Assembly: GCA_030435675.1 (NCBI GenBank)
Contig: CM059625.1
Coordinates: forward strand, 9,734,001-9,798,000
Length of the DNA: 64,000 nucleotides
Source: Steinernema hermaphroditum
Taxonomy: Eukaryota; Nematoda; Chromadorea; Rhabditida; Steinernematidae
Reading direction: 5' to 3'
Below, in pieces: positions 23,958 to 36,515 of the stretch. The stretch's first letter is position 1. Each line of letters opens with the position of its first letter. The notes under the pieces were generated by a model. The model did no database searches, was not told the DNA's origin, and worked only from the letters and a program-made list of their open reading frames with translations. A program made the translations under genes and the position numbers.

Positions 23958-25882
23958 ATGGCTTGCAGTTCGAAAGAACAGAAGCCCGATGGGGACCGTG
24001 GTGATTCTGACGGACACGGACACGGGCATTCTCATTCTCCCTGTTCGGTTTCGCGTGGTACCAAGCTGCTCATTATGATTTCCATGACGTTCCTGTTCTT
24101 TATCGTGGAGATGGTTTTTGGATACATGTCGAATTCGATGGCCTTAGTTGCTGATTCATTTCATATGCTCAGTGATGTCATGGCTCTGGGTATTGGATTT
24201 GTTTGCTTGAAGGTTTGGTGGTATTGCTTGCATTCTGCTAATGTATTTTGTTAAGATCGCGGAGCGAAACACGAAAAAGAACACTTTTGGATGGGTGCGG
24301 GCTGAAGTTCTTGGAGCTCTCGTCAATGGTGTTTTCTTGCTTGCGTTGTGCTTCTCGATCTTTGTTGAATCGATAACACGCTTAGTAGAGCCGCATAAGC
24401 TTCACGATCCGCTGAAGGTTCTAGTTGTTGGAGTAATTGGACTCGTTATTAACGTGATTGGTCTATTGATGTTTCACGGTAAGCTACTTCAGATTCTCTG
24501 TGTGCATAGCAGACATTTAGGTCATGCTCACAGTCACGGTCCTGATCCGTCATCAGTTCAAAGCGAATTGGAAAACAACCTCCGCAGAAAGACTCCTGGA
24601 CCATCTGTTGATGGCGGTGAAGGACAGAGTTTGATCGTCGATCAGGTAATGCTTTGCATCCGGTGTACTTATAATAACGCCGAAGAGGTGAAATAGGATT
24701 TTGTGTAGTGTCTTACTGTCTGCATTACATCCAACAGAGCATAGTCGTTGATCTATGTATGATTATGATTTTGCGGGAAGTTGGGCAACATTGTCGTTTA
24801 TTTCTTTTCAGGATAGAGCGATTGCTGAACTAAAGCAAGATTTTGAAGCCGCTGAAGACACGCTTATAACAGGGCCGAAAAAAGTTAAGCAGAAGAAAGC
24901 CGGTTAGTGACATGTAAGAGAATCGCCATATCAGCTCCACACATGTTTAGAGGGAGACGGACACCTAAATATGCGAGGAGTTTTCCTTCATGTTGCCAGC
25001 GACGCAATTGGTTCAGTTATTGTTATAATTACCGCCACCATTGCTCTTTATGCTCCTGACAGTAGTGGTTGGAATGTCGCAAAGAAGTACATGGATCCTT
25101 GTTTAAGGTTTGTAATTTGTTTTTCGGATATGCATATCAAACTCGAATTTGCAGTATTTTCATGGTCATTCTGATGACGTGTACGACACTGCCGCTCGGT
25201 AGGTTTTGCAAAAATTAAGAAAGCTGTATTCGAGATGATTTCAGTCCGTGAAACTGCTCTTATTCTTCTCCAGACAACTCCCAAGTTTGTTAATATTGAG
25301 GACATTAAGAATCAACTGCTTAAGGTATTTTGATTTTTTGTTTCCTTCTAACTTTAAAAACGTCCGTTTCTTATAGATTAACGGGATTGTGGCAGTGCAT
25401 GAGTTCCACGTGTGGCGGCTCGTCGGGGAACGCATCATTGCTACACTGCACATTCGTTTTGTTTCGTTGAAGGACTACCTATCAGCTGCAGAACAAATCC
25501 GTACTCTATTTCACGATAACAGCATTCACAGTGCGACGATTCAACCAGAGTTTGCTGAGGTATGTCCTACATCTCGAAATCTGTCTTACTAACGAGAGTT
25601 CGCGTTACTGAAGGATCTGTGAATCACTCTCATAGATCTTGAAAGATTTTTAATACCAACCAGCAATATATACCATATATTCGAATGGTCATTTTAGATG
25701 AATGAACTCTCGGGAAGTGAAAGCACCGAATGCGCGTTTGCCTGTTCACCAAGCAACTGCAACATACCCGACGTTTCGTGTTGTAAGAAAAAGGCAGCAG
25801 GAGAAGTCGTACAGGTTGTACATTGGTGTCTTCTTAAGTTCAATTAAATTTCTTTCAGGCGTCCGGTAGAAGCACTTCTTAG
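23958..25882 (+). CDS. cdf-1: Cation diffusion facilitator, ZnT1 (SLC30A1) type zinc exporter
   Basis: Ten exons: 23958-24212, 24256-24478, 24521-24645, 24812-24902, 24951-25107, 25155-25198, 25245-25324, 25377-25559, 25698-25814 and 25859-25882 (1,299 nt, 432 aa). A His-rich N-terminus (DGHGHGHSHS) precedes six membrane segments. The zinc-site residues are visible in TM2 (ADSFHMLSDVMAL, His and Asp) and TM5 (HVASDAIGSV). A cytoplasmic His loop reads HGHAHSHG. The C-terminal metallochaperone-like domain contains VHEFHVWRLVGERIIATLHI and HSATIQPEF, the diagnostic ZnT1 block, then a short Cys-rich tail (CAFACSPSNC, SCCKKK). The order and spacing follow human ZnT1. C. elegans CDF-1 is the closest relative I know. 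It should export Zn from the cytosol. Confidence 0.93.
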
Positions 25883-27862
25883 TGAGAGCTGTCTTATTTG
25901 AAGATATAGCCATTTATTCGAAGATATGACCACTGGATTGGCATAATTATACATACTAAAGTTTCGTACACTAGTCTTCGCTTCGTATTCCGTGTAACGT
26001 CGTCTTTTTGTCATCATATCAGTCTGTATACATTACTTTACGTGATCTTCATATGTGTTGTGTTTCTATAAGTGTAAATTCTGTTTCACCTCTATTATGT
26101 GTAAATGGGATTGTTTGCTGCACGTGTACATAACGAAAGAAAGCGTTTTCGGTTGTGCGGATAAGGAGGTTTGCTTCGTCGAGCAAATCGGGTGCTTCTG
26201 ATCAAAACTCGGTACACATACCATTTTGCCTAGTTCCTACCTGCTGGGAAATTTCTGGCTCTCCACAGGTGCGTGGACACTCCGATAAATTTCCGATAAT
26301 TCGCTCCACCATTCATGTGTTACGCAGAATGTTCGCTAGACGAAAACATTGATTTTGATTTAACGTACTGTGTCGAGAAATGTTCGAAAAACTGTCCAAA
26401 AATGGCTCAAAACCAGAACTGTACAAGTCTCGAGGTCTCGAGGGTTTTTTTTTGGTCTCCAGTCCCGAAAATCCTTGAGACTCTTGGGTCCTAACAAGAA
26501 TGTCTGAAATCGTTTGAATGAGGACTATTGTTGACTATTGTAGGACTTTTGCAAGCGCATTTTGAGTTTTGAATGCCCTCTCGGCAAGATGCCTTCCATT
26601 ATGATGTCAATCCAGACAGATCGAGCGATCTATGCAAGAATATGAGATGACTTTAGTCCAAATGTCGTTCGAAGAATAAGATAATGGGTTAGGTTCTCTC
26701 GTTTTGAGCAGGAATACGCAATCTAGATTGTAGTTTTATCGGGTAGAGAATTTCATAGCCAATTCCTCCACACATTCCAAGCGCACATGCAGCTCTCTTC
26801 CAGAAGATGAAAAATTCGGTCAAAAAGCAGTTGACTCGAAAGTAAATAAACTTTCTTGTTGATTTAATAGGCTTGTTTGGAATGAGGTCAAAAACGGGCA
26901 AAATGGAATTTTTCGACCGTTACACGGTGACATGATTAGGCTTCTCCCCAGAAAGCGCTCTGACGTTGTGCACTTGAATGCTGAATACCTCCAGTGAAAT
27001 ATGCATCTTCATGGTTAGAAACGTGCTCTGAAAAAGGCGACAATTTCAATGTTCCAACTCAATAGTTTTGCTCGGGTACCCGAGTCAAACAAGTATCAGA
27101 GAAATTTTTGAACCGGGAAACTTTAGTTCTCGTCTCAAAAAGTCTCGCGTCTCGAGTCTCGTCTCGAAATTTTCATTTTGGTCTCGAGGTTGAAAAGTCT
27201 CGTCTCGCATAGCCCTGTTAAGAACAGTCGAAATTTCGCTGGGCATTGGATTCACTCAATGGCTTGCGTTCCTGTGAGGGTTTTGCCGTCGAAATCATTG
27301 AGATCACTCTATGAAGTATTAAGGCCTGTTCATACTCCGCGGGGTAAGACGCACGCGCGTCCTAATTTCATTGTGAATTTTGCCCCCTGGGGTATTTTTT
27401 GCCGTCTACTGATGCCGTCTCCGGTAAGAATCAAAAGACCATCTCGGCAATTCTCTTAAAACATTCTGTGAAAAGCATATCTGCGGAGTTTCTGAAATCA
27501 TGAAAAAGAGACGACAACACCCTTCGAAGTAACCGTTTCACATGCAGGTGACGCGTCAGGGAAGCGGAACTAAAAATACCTTATTGCGGAATGAACTCAT
27601 GGAGTCAACAGTTCCTGCGAAATATGAGCGGCTCATGGCGCTATAGGCACGTTACCGCAGATCATTCATATGAACTTTCGTGGTTGATCAGGGATGTCGT
27701 GATGTAATGCATCAGTTATTCCCAAATAGTCGAGCTGTGAGAAGGGGAATCTATTCTTGCTTCAGCATGTCACAGTAAAAAAGGAGAAGTTGAGAAGGCG
27801 GAATGTTTGAAAAGTGCTAAACATTCCAAGTCAGTTTTCGCTTGCTCACCCTCCGTTTCGGG
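25883..27862. repeat. Intergenic region with TCTCG-rich repetitive DNA
   Basis: At about 26428-26500 and 27125-27215 the sequence is built from CTCGAG, GTCTCG and TCTCGTCTCG units on the plus strand, separated by about 650 bp of unique-looking DNA. This looks like a degenerate interspersed or satellite-type repeat. No coding gene is supported between the zinc transporter and the foldback element. Confidence 0.45.
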
Positions 27863-27864
27863 TA

Positions 27865-28198
27865 TAGTCGGATTAAAAAATTGCTGACATTTTTTCGATT
27901 TGGTCCCACAACGCTTTTTTTTGCGCGCGCCACGCCATCTTCGTGTGTGGTACTGCATTTTACAATGGGAAATGCAAATCGTCTTCATGTTTGAACACTT
28001 CTGATGGGGATATCACACGAATCTCAAAATTCTACAAGCAAATCAGTATTGCCTGGTTAATTGCGAGTCGATTGAGCCCAAAATTGTCGAAATTGAACGC
28101 GTGTACAAGAAGTTATTCACATTTTCATCGCCAGATGCCGCGATATCAATGCACAAACCATGGTTTTGCGGTGTTTTGCGGTTTCTTTTGGAGTTTTC
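27865..28198 (+). repeat. Left inverted arm of the foldback element
   Basis: Runs from TAGTCGG inward through GGTCCCACAACGC, the poly-T stretch and CAAACCATGG, ending near GGTTTCTTTTGGAG. Pairs with 28395-28727. Confidence 0.85.
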
Positions 28199-28394
28199 CC
28201 CGGTACAGAACATCTTTATCGGATTGAGATCACAGTAGTATAGCGGAAGTTACGACAGTTCCACTCCTGACCCCCTATTCCCCTCGTCGACGAACCGTGA
28301 TATGAAAGAATCTCGTGCCAAAATACTTTCCCAAATTTCTCGATCAGGACAGTTCTCGACTCGTCCTGTGTAGCCCCAACCCATATTTCTGCGA

Positions 28395-28727
28395 AACCTC
28401 CAAAAGAAACCGGCGAAACACCACAAAACCATGGTTTGTGCATTGATATCGCGGCATCTGGCGATGAAAATCTGAATAACTTCTTGTGCACGCGTTCAAT
28501 TTCGACAATTTTGGGCTCAATCGACTCGCAATTAACCAGGCAATACTGATTTGCTTGTAGAATTTTGAGATTCGTGTGATATCCCCGTCAAAAGTGTCCA
28601 AACATGCAGACGATTTGCATTTCCCATTGTAAAATGCAGTACCACACACGAAGATGGCGTGGCGCGCGCAAAAAAAAGCGTTGTGGGACCAAATCGAAAA
28701 AATGTCAGCAATTTTTTAATCCGACTA
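28395..28727 (-). repeat. Right inverted arm of the foldback element
   Basis: Inverted copy of the left arm, starting near CTCCAAAAGAAACCG and ending CCGACTA. A transcript across the element would fold into a long hairpin. Confidence 0.85.
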
Positions 28728-30326
28728 TAGTTCTGTTCGATTAGCTAAAATCCGACCTTTGATAAATTTAACATTTGTCATTTTGGAGTCCGCCTGACGG
28801 ATAAAGTTTGGTAAGTTTCGTAATTGTAAATTGGGTAATTGTAAATTCTTCGGAATGATGGAGTAAAACAGTCGATCTGATGAGACACGAAGACACGTCA
28901 CGAGAATATAACTTAGTGAGCGCCGCATGAAATGCTCTGAAAACAGTTGTATACGGTTGCTTGCTGAGCTTTTCCATTAAGACCCAAGTGTAAAAAAAAC
29001 TGCGCCATTGGCGCAATAATCAACTCATCCGACACACTTCGAAAATTTTCTCATAATCCGTCCTATTGAGTGCCTAATTTCAGAGCTGCCACGATTCCGG
29101 TAGTCACATCCACCGTTGACATGATAATATAATATATGTAGCACCCGTCCATATGGGATCGTCGCATTCTAGTCAGATATCGTGCCCTGTGCTGAAGCCA
29201 GAAGAAGAGTGGCGACTACAGAGTAATAATATGGCTCTTGTGCATATATGACGTCTCGCAAGGCATAAGACTTTGATACGAGAAAGAAACTCGTTGAGTA
29301 AACTCGCTAATTATCTGTCCAGTGTAGTATTCTCATAAGATATGGGCCCATAGGCACGCTGTGGCAGTATTTTCCTTAAATTCGGTGACGAGTTTTCGTG
29401 GTCGATCAGCTACACCGTGGCGTGAGCAATTCCCAAAAAACCGTTTTATGGCATAATGATCTTGTGGACGGAACTGTGAGTGGCAGTAGCACAAAGCTAC
29501 TCAAAAATTACGCCATGTACTAAAGAAGAATTGGCTCACCCTTGCAAATGAAACTCTGCTTATAATTGTTGTAGTCCCCTATACTCTATGCGGTAAGAAC
29601 GGGTCAGGGCTTCGTGTCGAGATCTTTCAGAGAGCAGTGTCGTTATAAGCTCATGGCATCTCATAATGACGCATGTCATCTTAAATTTGTAGTAGTTATG
29701 GAAATATATAGTTAAATCGCGGTCACTGACATCGATTGGTATAAATTGTAATAGTTCCCAAGAAGTCATACTCAACGGGTTTTCCCCCACGCGGTTTTCG
29801 GTGTGCAATTCAGTTATCGTCGCGTGAGCCTTTCTAGTATCCATTTTTGGAAGTTGGTATTTGATCGCTGACATGTTTGGCATGTCGAACAACTTTTTAT
29901 GGTGCTGTTATTTCTATCTGCAGATTTTCTATAATTGTAGCGACTTTTCTTGAGATGGTCGTGAACAACATACAACAGAAAACCATAAAGAATATGTTAT
30001 TAACAAAAAAACCGAAATCGTGTGAACCTTTCCCAGAAATCCACGACGTTGTTACTGTCCGGATGTGCGCCGATCGCTCGCGCATCTAGCTCTTAAGGAG
30101 CATGCTGATCGTCAGTGTGATGCAACATTGGTGATGTGCGATCATTGCCTCTGATGCTGCGGGGACCACTAAAGGACAGTCCTAAATCGACAGTGTCGTT
30201 GCCCTTCGCAATCCGATTAATTACGAAAAACAAGATCAACTGATAAAAACAAGGAGTTACGGTAGCTTCTATTGGCTTCGCTGCGGGTGCATCTGTAACG
30301 TTCGTTCGCGTGAACAGTCGTATAAA

Positions 30327-30459
30327 TGATCAGCTGATCACAGATGATTGGTCAGCACGTGTCACGTGGAGCGTATTGCTTCTTGACGTCTTGGTACATA
30401 GGTGCACTAGTGCTAGGATATGTGACCTATAGTAGGTGACGTCTTTCCCTTACCACGTG
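30327..30459. promoter_or_regulatory. Cluster of three CACGTG E-boxes plus a 14-bp palindrome
   Basis: TGATCAGCTGATCA (about 30327-30340) is a perfect palindrome. CACGTG occurs at 30356-30361, 30363-30368 and 30454-30459. CACGTG is the core bound by bHLH-Zip factors such as MAX/MXL and TFEB/HLH-30. The nearest downstream gene is the aminotransferase, start codon 1.4 kb away. Its role is inferred from position only. Confidence 0.4.
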
Positions 30460-31832
30460 ACTCTTGCGGGACAGAACCGAGACGTCGGGCGGGCAGGGGC
30501 AGACAGACAAGCGATCATGGCGGGGCGATCGCTGTGTGTAGACTGTGCCCTTGAGTAGCTTAAGTGCGTCTGCTCGCATTTCGTTGTGTTTTGCGCGAAC
30601 AACGTGTGGAATTTTTTAGGACTCAGACACATGCCGCATGTGGAGTTGATGCATATTTATTGCTAGTTTGCTTCCTTGTAACGGTAGAATTTGGTAGGAG
30701 GGAACGTCGGTGTCATCGCTTTTCCCTCTTGACTGTGGCGATGACGCCGCGGGGACGGAGAAGACGACGCCGGCGGTGATCGGGCGAACAGCAGCTCGGT
30801 CGTCGGCAAAGGGCCTCGTTTCTTTCCGCCACTTAGCCCCGCCCTTCCCAGGGTTAGGTTTATAAAGGGCCGTCAGTTATCAAGCAATTCCAACGTGGTC
30901 CCATATTTCGAAGGCGGGGTGTCGGGGTCGTACGCTCGCGTTTGCGCTTCCCCATACAGCCATGGTTTGGAGCGAACCGCCTCTTTCGAAGGCGCGTCGC
31001 TGTTTCGAGTCAACAGTATCCCGATGTTTGTAAGTTTGTGTTATGGAACATACTCTATACCAATTTCTTCGTCGATCGCCACTGTTGTAAAGATTTTTTG
31101 TTTCAAGATATAAACCCTATGCTATGTGAAATTGAATAACTTCGACTTGATATCCAGAAAAATGCCGCTCCTTAAATTGAGGATGCGAGGGTGCGAACGT
31201 GTTACGAATTTGGAGGTTCATGAAACGATATTTTTGTTTTCCTGAGGGTACTCCTTTTCCTAAAAATTTTCCACTTACACCTATTCCGAAACTGCATTTT
31301 TTTCGTTTGAATTAATTGTACTTTCCGAGAAATGGGGTTTCATCACGTCGTCGCCTTATCACCCAACGTTCGCCGACGACCTGTCTGATGGCACTGCTCC
31401 TTGAATACACAAGTGCACAACGAGGTCGCGTTGCGGACGGCGATTGCCATCAACGAGAAGTAGAAAGCGATCTTGGTTTTGTTTTTACAGTCGTATTTTT
31501 GGCGGCTTTGTGGTTTCATCCAACATAGAGCGCTGGTCATTTGAGTGCTTTTCGCTAATAGGCGGGTCGGAGTTTTTGCTCGCATCGCGTGCATTGTCAC
31601 ATTTTGTTCGGCGTTTTGTCCACCCCTTCCTGCAACTATTTTGTGCGTTCGTTACTTCGCGCTCGCATCATCTCTTATCTCTCTTTCGTTTCTTCTGGTT
31701 TCCACAGTTCCGCAAATCGACTCTTTTTTCCTCGTTGTTGATGTGATATATTTTTGAATGATGTTTCATGTACGTATCGCGAATCGCTTCTGATTATTCT
31801 TTTTTTCACACCTATAATGTGTGCTTGTTTCA

Positions 31833-31834
31833 GG
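31833..31834 (+). other. Probable splice acceptor 5' of the aminotransferase start
   Basis: TTGTTTCAG ends at about 31833, 27 bp before the ATG. It may take a spliced leader or join an upstream non-coding exon from the CACGTG region. Confidence 0.5.
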
Positions 31835-31859
31835 TGAAGAGGTTCAATTTCGAGCAACC

Positions 31860-33527
31860 ATGAAGAATTTTCTGACTACTGGACGCCAGCTGGTTTTCTC
31901 CGTCCGTTTGGCTTCTTCTAGTTCGCTCGGACAGACGGCTAGGCCTGCTGTTTCCCCTGGTAAAGTCGATACTTTCTACGTAAGTGTTATGAGAGCATAC
32001 CGTAGTACAGTTAGCTTCATTGCAGCATCGTGATTTGCAAATCACTGCAGCAACTCCGGAACAAATGCGGCCCAAACCTCCTCTTGATTCCCTCAAATTC
32101 GGTCACAACTTTGCCGACCATATGATGGAGGTTGATTGGAACGCTGAATCCGGTTGGGAGCGTCCTGCTATTTCGCCGTTGCATAATCTTTCACTGCACC
32201 CCGGTGCTAAGGTTTTGCACTATGCCATCGAACTTTTCGAAGGAATGAAGGCCTATCGCGGTGTTGACAACAAGATTCGCCTCTTCCGTCCTGAAATGAA
32301 TATGGAACGCATGAGACGTACTGCTACACGTTCAGCGCTTCCGGTAAGTAGGCCGCTCTTTTAGGGTAAAGTCGCCATTTTCTGGAAATTGTCGTAAAAG
32401 TCGCTGTAGTGTCGTTATCTCCAAATGAGTACTCTCGCAGATTCATAGTTGATTTCCCGCGGGGAACCAGGCCAGTGGTGGTAATCTTAATTGACTAGCA
32501 GAGTTACTGACAGAAGGCTTTCGCGCTTCTTGCTAATTCCTTTTAATTTTAGGATTTCAACACTGAAGAATGCATTAAGATCATTTCGGATCTTGTTAAG
32601 ATTGACCAAGAATGGGTTCCATATTCGAACACCAGCTCTCTCTACATTCGTCCCACCCTTATTGGAACCGATGTAGGTTTCGCGTTCTGCGGAGTGTGTG
32701 ACGATTTTCGCGTTTTAGCCTACTCTTGGCGTTGGTCATCCCAGTGAGGCGAAACTCTTTGTTTTGACTGGTCCAGCGGGCGCTTATTATCAAACCGGCT
32801 TCCAGCCTGTATCGCTTTTAGCCGATTCCGACTTCGTACGTGCTTTCCCGGGTGGTGTAGGATCATACAAAATGGGCTGGTAAGAGATATATTCAAGGTA
32901 ACATCTTGACATATAATTTCAGCAACTATTCTCCAACAATTTTGGTCGGTCGCATGGCGGCAGAAAAAGGATGCCAGCAAGTTCTGTGGTTGTTTGGAGA
33001 GGATGAGCAGCTCACCGAAGTTGGAACCATGAACATCTTTGTGTATTGGATCAACGAGCAAGGCGAAGAGGAGTTGATTACTCCGCCTCTTGATAACGGT
33101 CTAATCCTGCCAGGCGTTACTCGTCACAGTCTGCTTGAACTGGCCCGATCTTGGAATCAGTTCAAAGTCAGTGAACGGTACATCACCATGGCTGAGGTTC
33201 ACAAAGCCATCAAAGAAAAGAGGGTACGAATACATTCGTTGCAGTGTTTATTTATTTCTGGTTTGCGTTGTAGATGCGTGAGATGTTCGGAGCTGGAACT
33301 GCTTGCGTTGTGTCTCCCGTCGGAAGAATCCTTCACAAAGATAAAACTACCGGAGAATATGTTGAGCTTCTGATCCCCACAATGGAAAGCAAGCCTAACC
33401 TTATGCAAAAATTCTACGAAACCATCATGGATATTCAGGTATGTCCAAAAGGTGCATATATGCTCTACTCAGAATTTTTCAGTATGGTCGAACGGAACAG
33501 CCGGGTTGGACCCGAATTGTTTCTTAA
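31860..33527 (+). CDS. bcat-1: Branched-chain amino acid aminotransferase
   Basis: PLP enzyme that transaminates Leu, Ile and Val with 2-oxoglutarate. Exons: 31860-31979, 32026-32343, 32553-32672, 32719-32879, 32923-33223, 33274-33438 and 33483-33527 (1,230 nt, 409 aa). The first ~40 residues ([20 protein letters not shown]) are a probable mitochondrial presequence. Family blocks are complete: [26 protein letters not shown], the PLP-lysine block SYKMGCNYSPT (Lys about 237), [24 protein letters not shown] and [16 protein letters not shown]. In the human enzymes the last block is CVVC, a redox-sensitive CXXC centre; here the second Cys is Ser (about residue 354). Fold type IV identity is certain. 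Ends WTRIVS, typical length. Confidence 0.95.
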
Positions 33528-36515
33528 ACGTTGTTCTGTGGAGTTTTGCTAGGTTATCGCTTTAAACCCAGGATGGATTGCTAACCGCACCTCCTATCTT
33601 TGTTATCTCGGTGTAACTTATGTTTTCTATCGTCATCAGTCGTTTTGTTTCGAATATATTCTTTACCATCTCCGATGTTGTATTTTTGGTATACAGTGTT
33701 GTCTTTCTCTTTGCATATGATCCTGGTGCTGTGTTGTTTTTCTTTAATTTCGTTAGGGTTAGTATTTACGTTGCGGGTGCATTTGAATTCAAATTCATTC
33801 GCGTTATTTATATACAGATTCTTTATTATTCAAATTCAACTGCTCTTGTTGTTTGAAGTCACGAATCGTGAATTTATGCAGTGGAGTTATCTAGTAATTT
33901 ATCAGACTTCTCGATCAACGTTTAGCAGGCGATGAGTGTTCTGATGCGATAAGACGTATGGCCCGATGGGCTGACTGGATTTTTAAATTTTGCGACGGCG
34001 GAAGGGGTCGGGGGTGACGTCGATACCTCTGCTAGTGTGAATGCGATCAGCACCGTCATTGAGCACAGATTGGGAGAGCTTCCTCTGCAAACACGTGGTC
34101 GCACAACGTGAGCAACGAAATGAAGGGGGCGCTGGAGAGCGCAGTGATCACAAATTAGTAGGCAAAGAGAAGCGCAGACAGAGGGCACTTGGTGAAGAGT
34201 GTAAGGCTGAAGCACAGGCGGTTTTGTGCCGTGAATATTTTGTTTTTGATTTTGCCGACAGCTATGTAATGAGCAGTTGTGTGTCCTCTCCAGCGCTTCT
34301 AACGTCTTTGCCTTTTGGTCTCAGAACATCACTGCCTAGAAAGTAGAGCGCGCTGTCATGGTGAATACGGTAAATGACATGAGTAATCTATGGTCGTTTG
34401 AACTTCGACCGCAAGCGAGTTGACATGCGGCGTCTGCCCCCCACGCTTTTGATCGTCATAAGCGGCAAAGCATTCGGAGTGCGCTCTGTGGAAGTCTGGG
34501 GTACAAGGTAAAAGGCACCTTCTTCTAGATCCGTATGGGCATACATAATATTTAAACGTACTGATAACAGTTCACAGATACAGTCTGATAGTCATATGGA
34601 TGTCCTAAACCTTAAACGGTAAACGCCGATGATGATTAGCTACTATTTGCTTCAGTAGTCAGCGATGTCCCATAAAATAACATAAAGTTTACAGTCGAAC
34701 TCCATAAATTTGGTCTTGCTCTCTTCATTCCTAGTTGATCCTGTGTTCAGACATTGTGGCCGATCCATAAATCACTTACAAAAGAAATCGAATCTATCAC
34801 TCAGTAAATGGTGTCCGAAAGTGTGCATGTCGTTTGATGGAATTAGTTCACAGAGTTTCATCATATTTCGTCATACTTGTTTTCGATCTGGATCTTTCAC
34901 CTATTATAGCGTCACTGGTCCATCTTCAGTCTTTGTTTAAAGATCTCAATGCCTGCTGAGGTAAATTTTCTTTATTTTAAATCATAGCGACCAAAATGTT
35001 CTTTCATTTCGAAAAGCTGCGGAACTGCAACATTTGCCAAATTTAGACCGTTCGCTGTAAGCGAAAAAAAGATTCAGTTCCGCGTTTGCGAAGATAAAGA
35101 ACACGTCGCACTCCATTAATATTCTTGGACGTCTCTTCCGAGGAGTGATTTACAACACGCTTGCAGCTCACACAACAAAACGCACTTCTGTATACAGACA
35201 ACGATCATATGTTATTTTACTGTCACATAGACACAAAACAATGTTTCTGTACGATCACACTCCGTTGGAGTCATTTTTAGCACGTCTGATAAGAAAGTGC
35301 AGCTGAGGGGGACGGGAACACGTAGAATTACTGCACATCTTGAGACGATGATGTTGTTGACTGTCAGGGAGCGATTTCGTTGACAGCGTGAACATTTACA
35401 GTGACGAAGAAGGTCGGTGGAAACGATAAATATTTCATCATCATCACGTTGCTTATCAAGTTTACTTTTGTTGATCGTACGCCGTCTCCGCCTTTGCGAC
35501 CTCTACCTTGTAGGGCTAGAGGTCGGTGGTTTATTGGTAACCTCTGTTCGGCCTTTCCTTCTTCATTGCGAAACAGAACGCCGATACGCAATTGTTTGCT
35601 TTCCGCCTTCCGATGGCGCCTCTTGTTAACGACCGATCAACACAGAGCTTCGAATGAAAGCTGTGATCGCTGAGAAGTTTGATCTCCCGGTATTCGATCG
35701 CTGGGAAAATAACAGATGTAATGCAGTTTTTGGTTTGGTAGAGAGTGTGGAAACTGGCCTGTGCGTTACAACCTACAAGCGTTCATTCTGTGTGAATGTG
35801 ATTGACAAACTGAGGAAATAAATGAAAACCATAGATAGCACCAATGGAAGTAATGATATGCACGGACATTCCAAATTCTTCCTTTGAAAGCCTTTAAAAA
35901 TGGCAACGACATTTTCAGTGGGCAGACATTGTAAAAGAAGCTGCGACAACTCCTATTTGCGTACAGACGATGACACATCATTCCCAAAAAATCTGAATGG
36001 TTCCTCTTCTTCCTTGTTCTAATTTTATCACATCGGCGTCCGTTGAAACTAGTCTGCGTTCTTCGATAGTAGATCTTTTCAATTTAGAACATTACACTTC
36101 CCGATCGACAAATGTACATGTACAAGAGCAGAGATCAGCAAAACGGTTCATTAAAAGTATCATGAGTCCGTTCTTTGCACGTGTTCAGGTCAACTTTGAA
36201 AGACATCGGGGGTTCATGAATTCACAGAAGCGATATCGGTGCTTAAATAACCGAAAAGGACTAATCGATGACTCGGAAAGTACGCCCGCAACTACAGACG
36301 ATTTCGCTGGATCTGCCCGTGAACTTTCTCAGAATCGGGTAACCTATTACTTTGAGTATCTTTAAAATTCCCATATAATCAATGTACTGTGAAACACTTT
36401 ATGCATCGATGAGAATTTGTGGATCTCCTGAAAATTAAAAACTAAATTCTTCTTCAATGACATCGTTAATCAGGAAGGAAAGTAAGGCGTGCATCGTACT
36501 CAGAAATGCACATTT
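33528..36515. other. Aminotransferase 3' region and intergenic DNA
   Basis: T-rich just after the stop codon, then no supported gene. A plus-strand frame at 35997-36365 (122 codons) ends near a possible donor (CGG|GTAACC) and is mildly protein-like, but I could not connect it to other exons or a family. Confidence 0.4.

Larger units (their letters stand above)
27865..28727. mobile_element. Non-autonomous foldback DNA transposon (MITE), 863 bp
   Basis: Two arms of about 330-335 bp (27865 to ~28198 and ~28395 to 28727) are inverted copies of each other with scattered mismatches, around a ~195-bp spacer. The termini are TAGTCGGATTAAAAAATT and its complement. Each end is flanked by TA (27863-27864 and 28728-28729), consistent with a TA target-site duplication of Tc1/mariner-type elements. 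No transposase is encoded; the two similar ~100-codon frames, one per arm, are simply the inverted copies and not genes. Confidence 0.85.
28730..31859. other. Intergenic region and probable promoter of the aminotransferase gene
   Basis: No gene is supported; a 110-codon minus-strand frame at 29560-29892 has no recognisable features. A short direct repeat, TAATTGTAAATT twice, lies near 28821-28850. The stretch 30300-31000 is richer in GC, carries three CACGTG boxes, and is the likely promoter or first-exon region of the aminotransferase. Confidence 0.45.

Noticed and set aside
27943..28649. Two near-identical ~100-aa proteins on opposite strands
   Set aside because: They are the two inverted arms of the foldback element read in the same sense, not genes.
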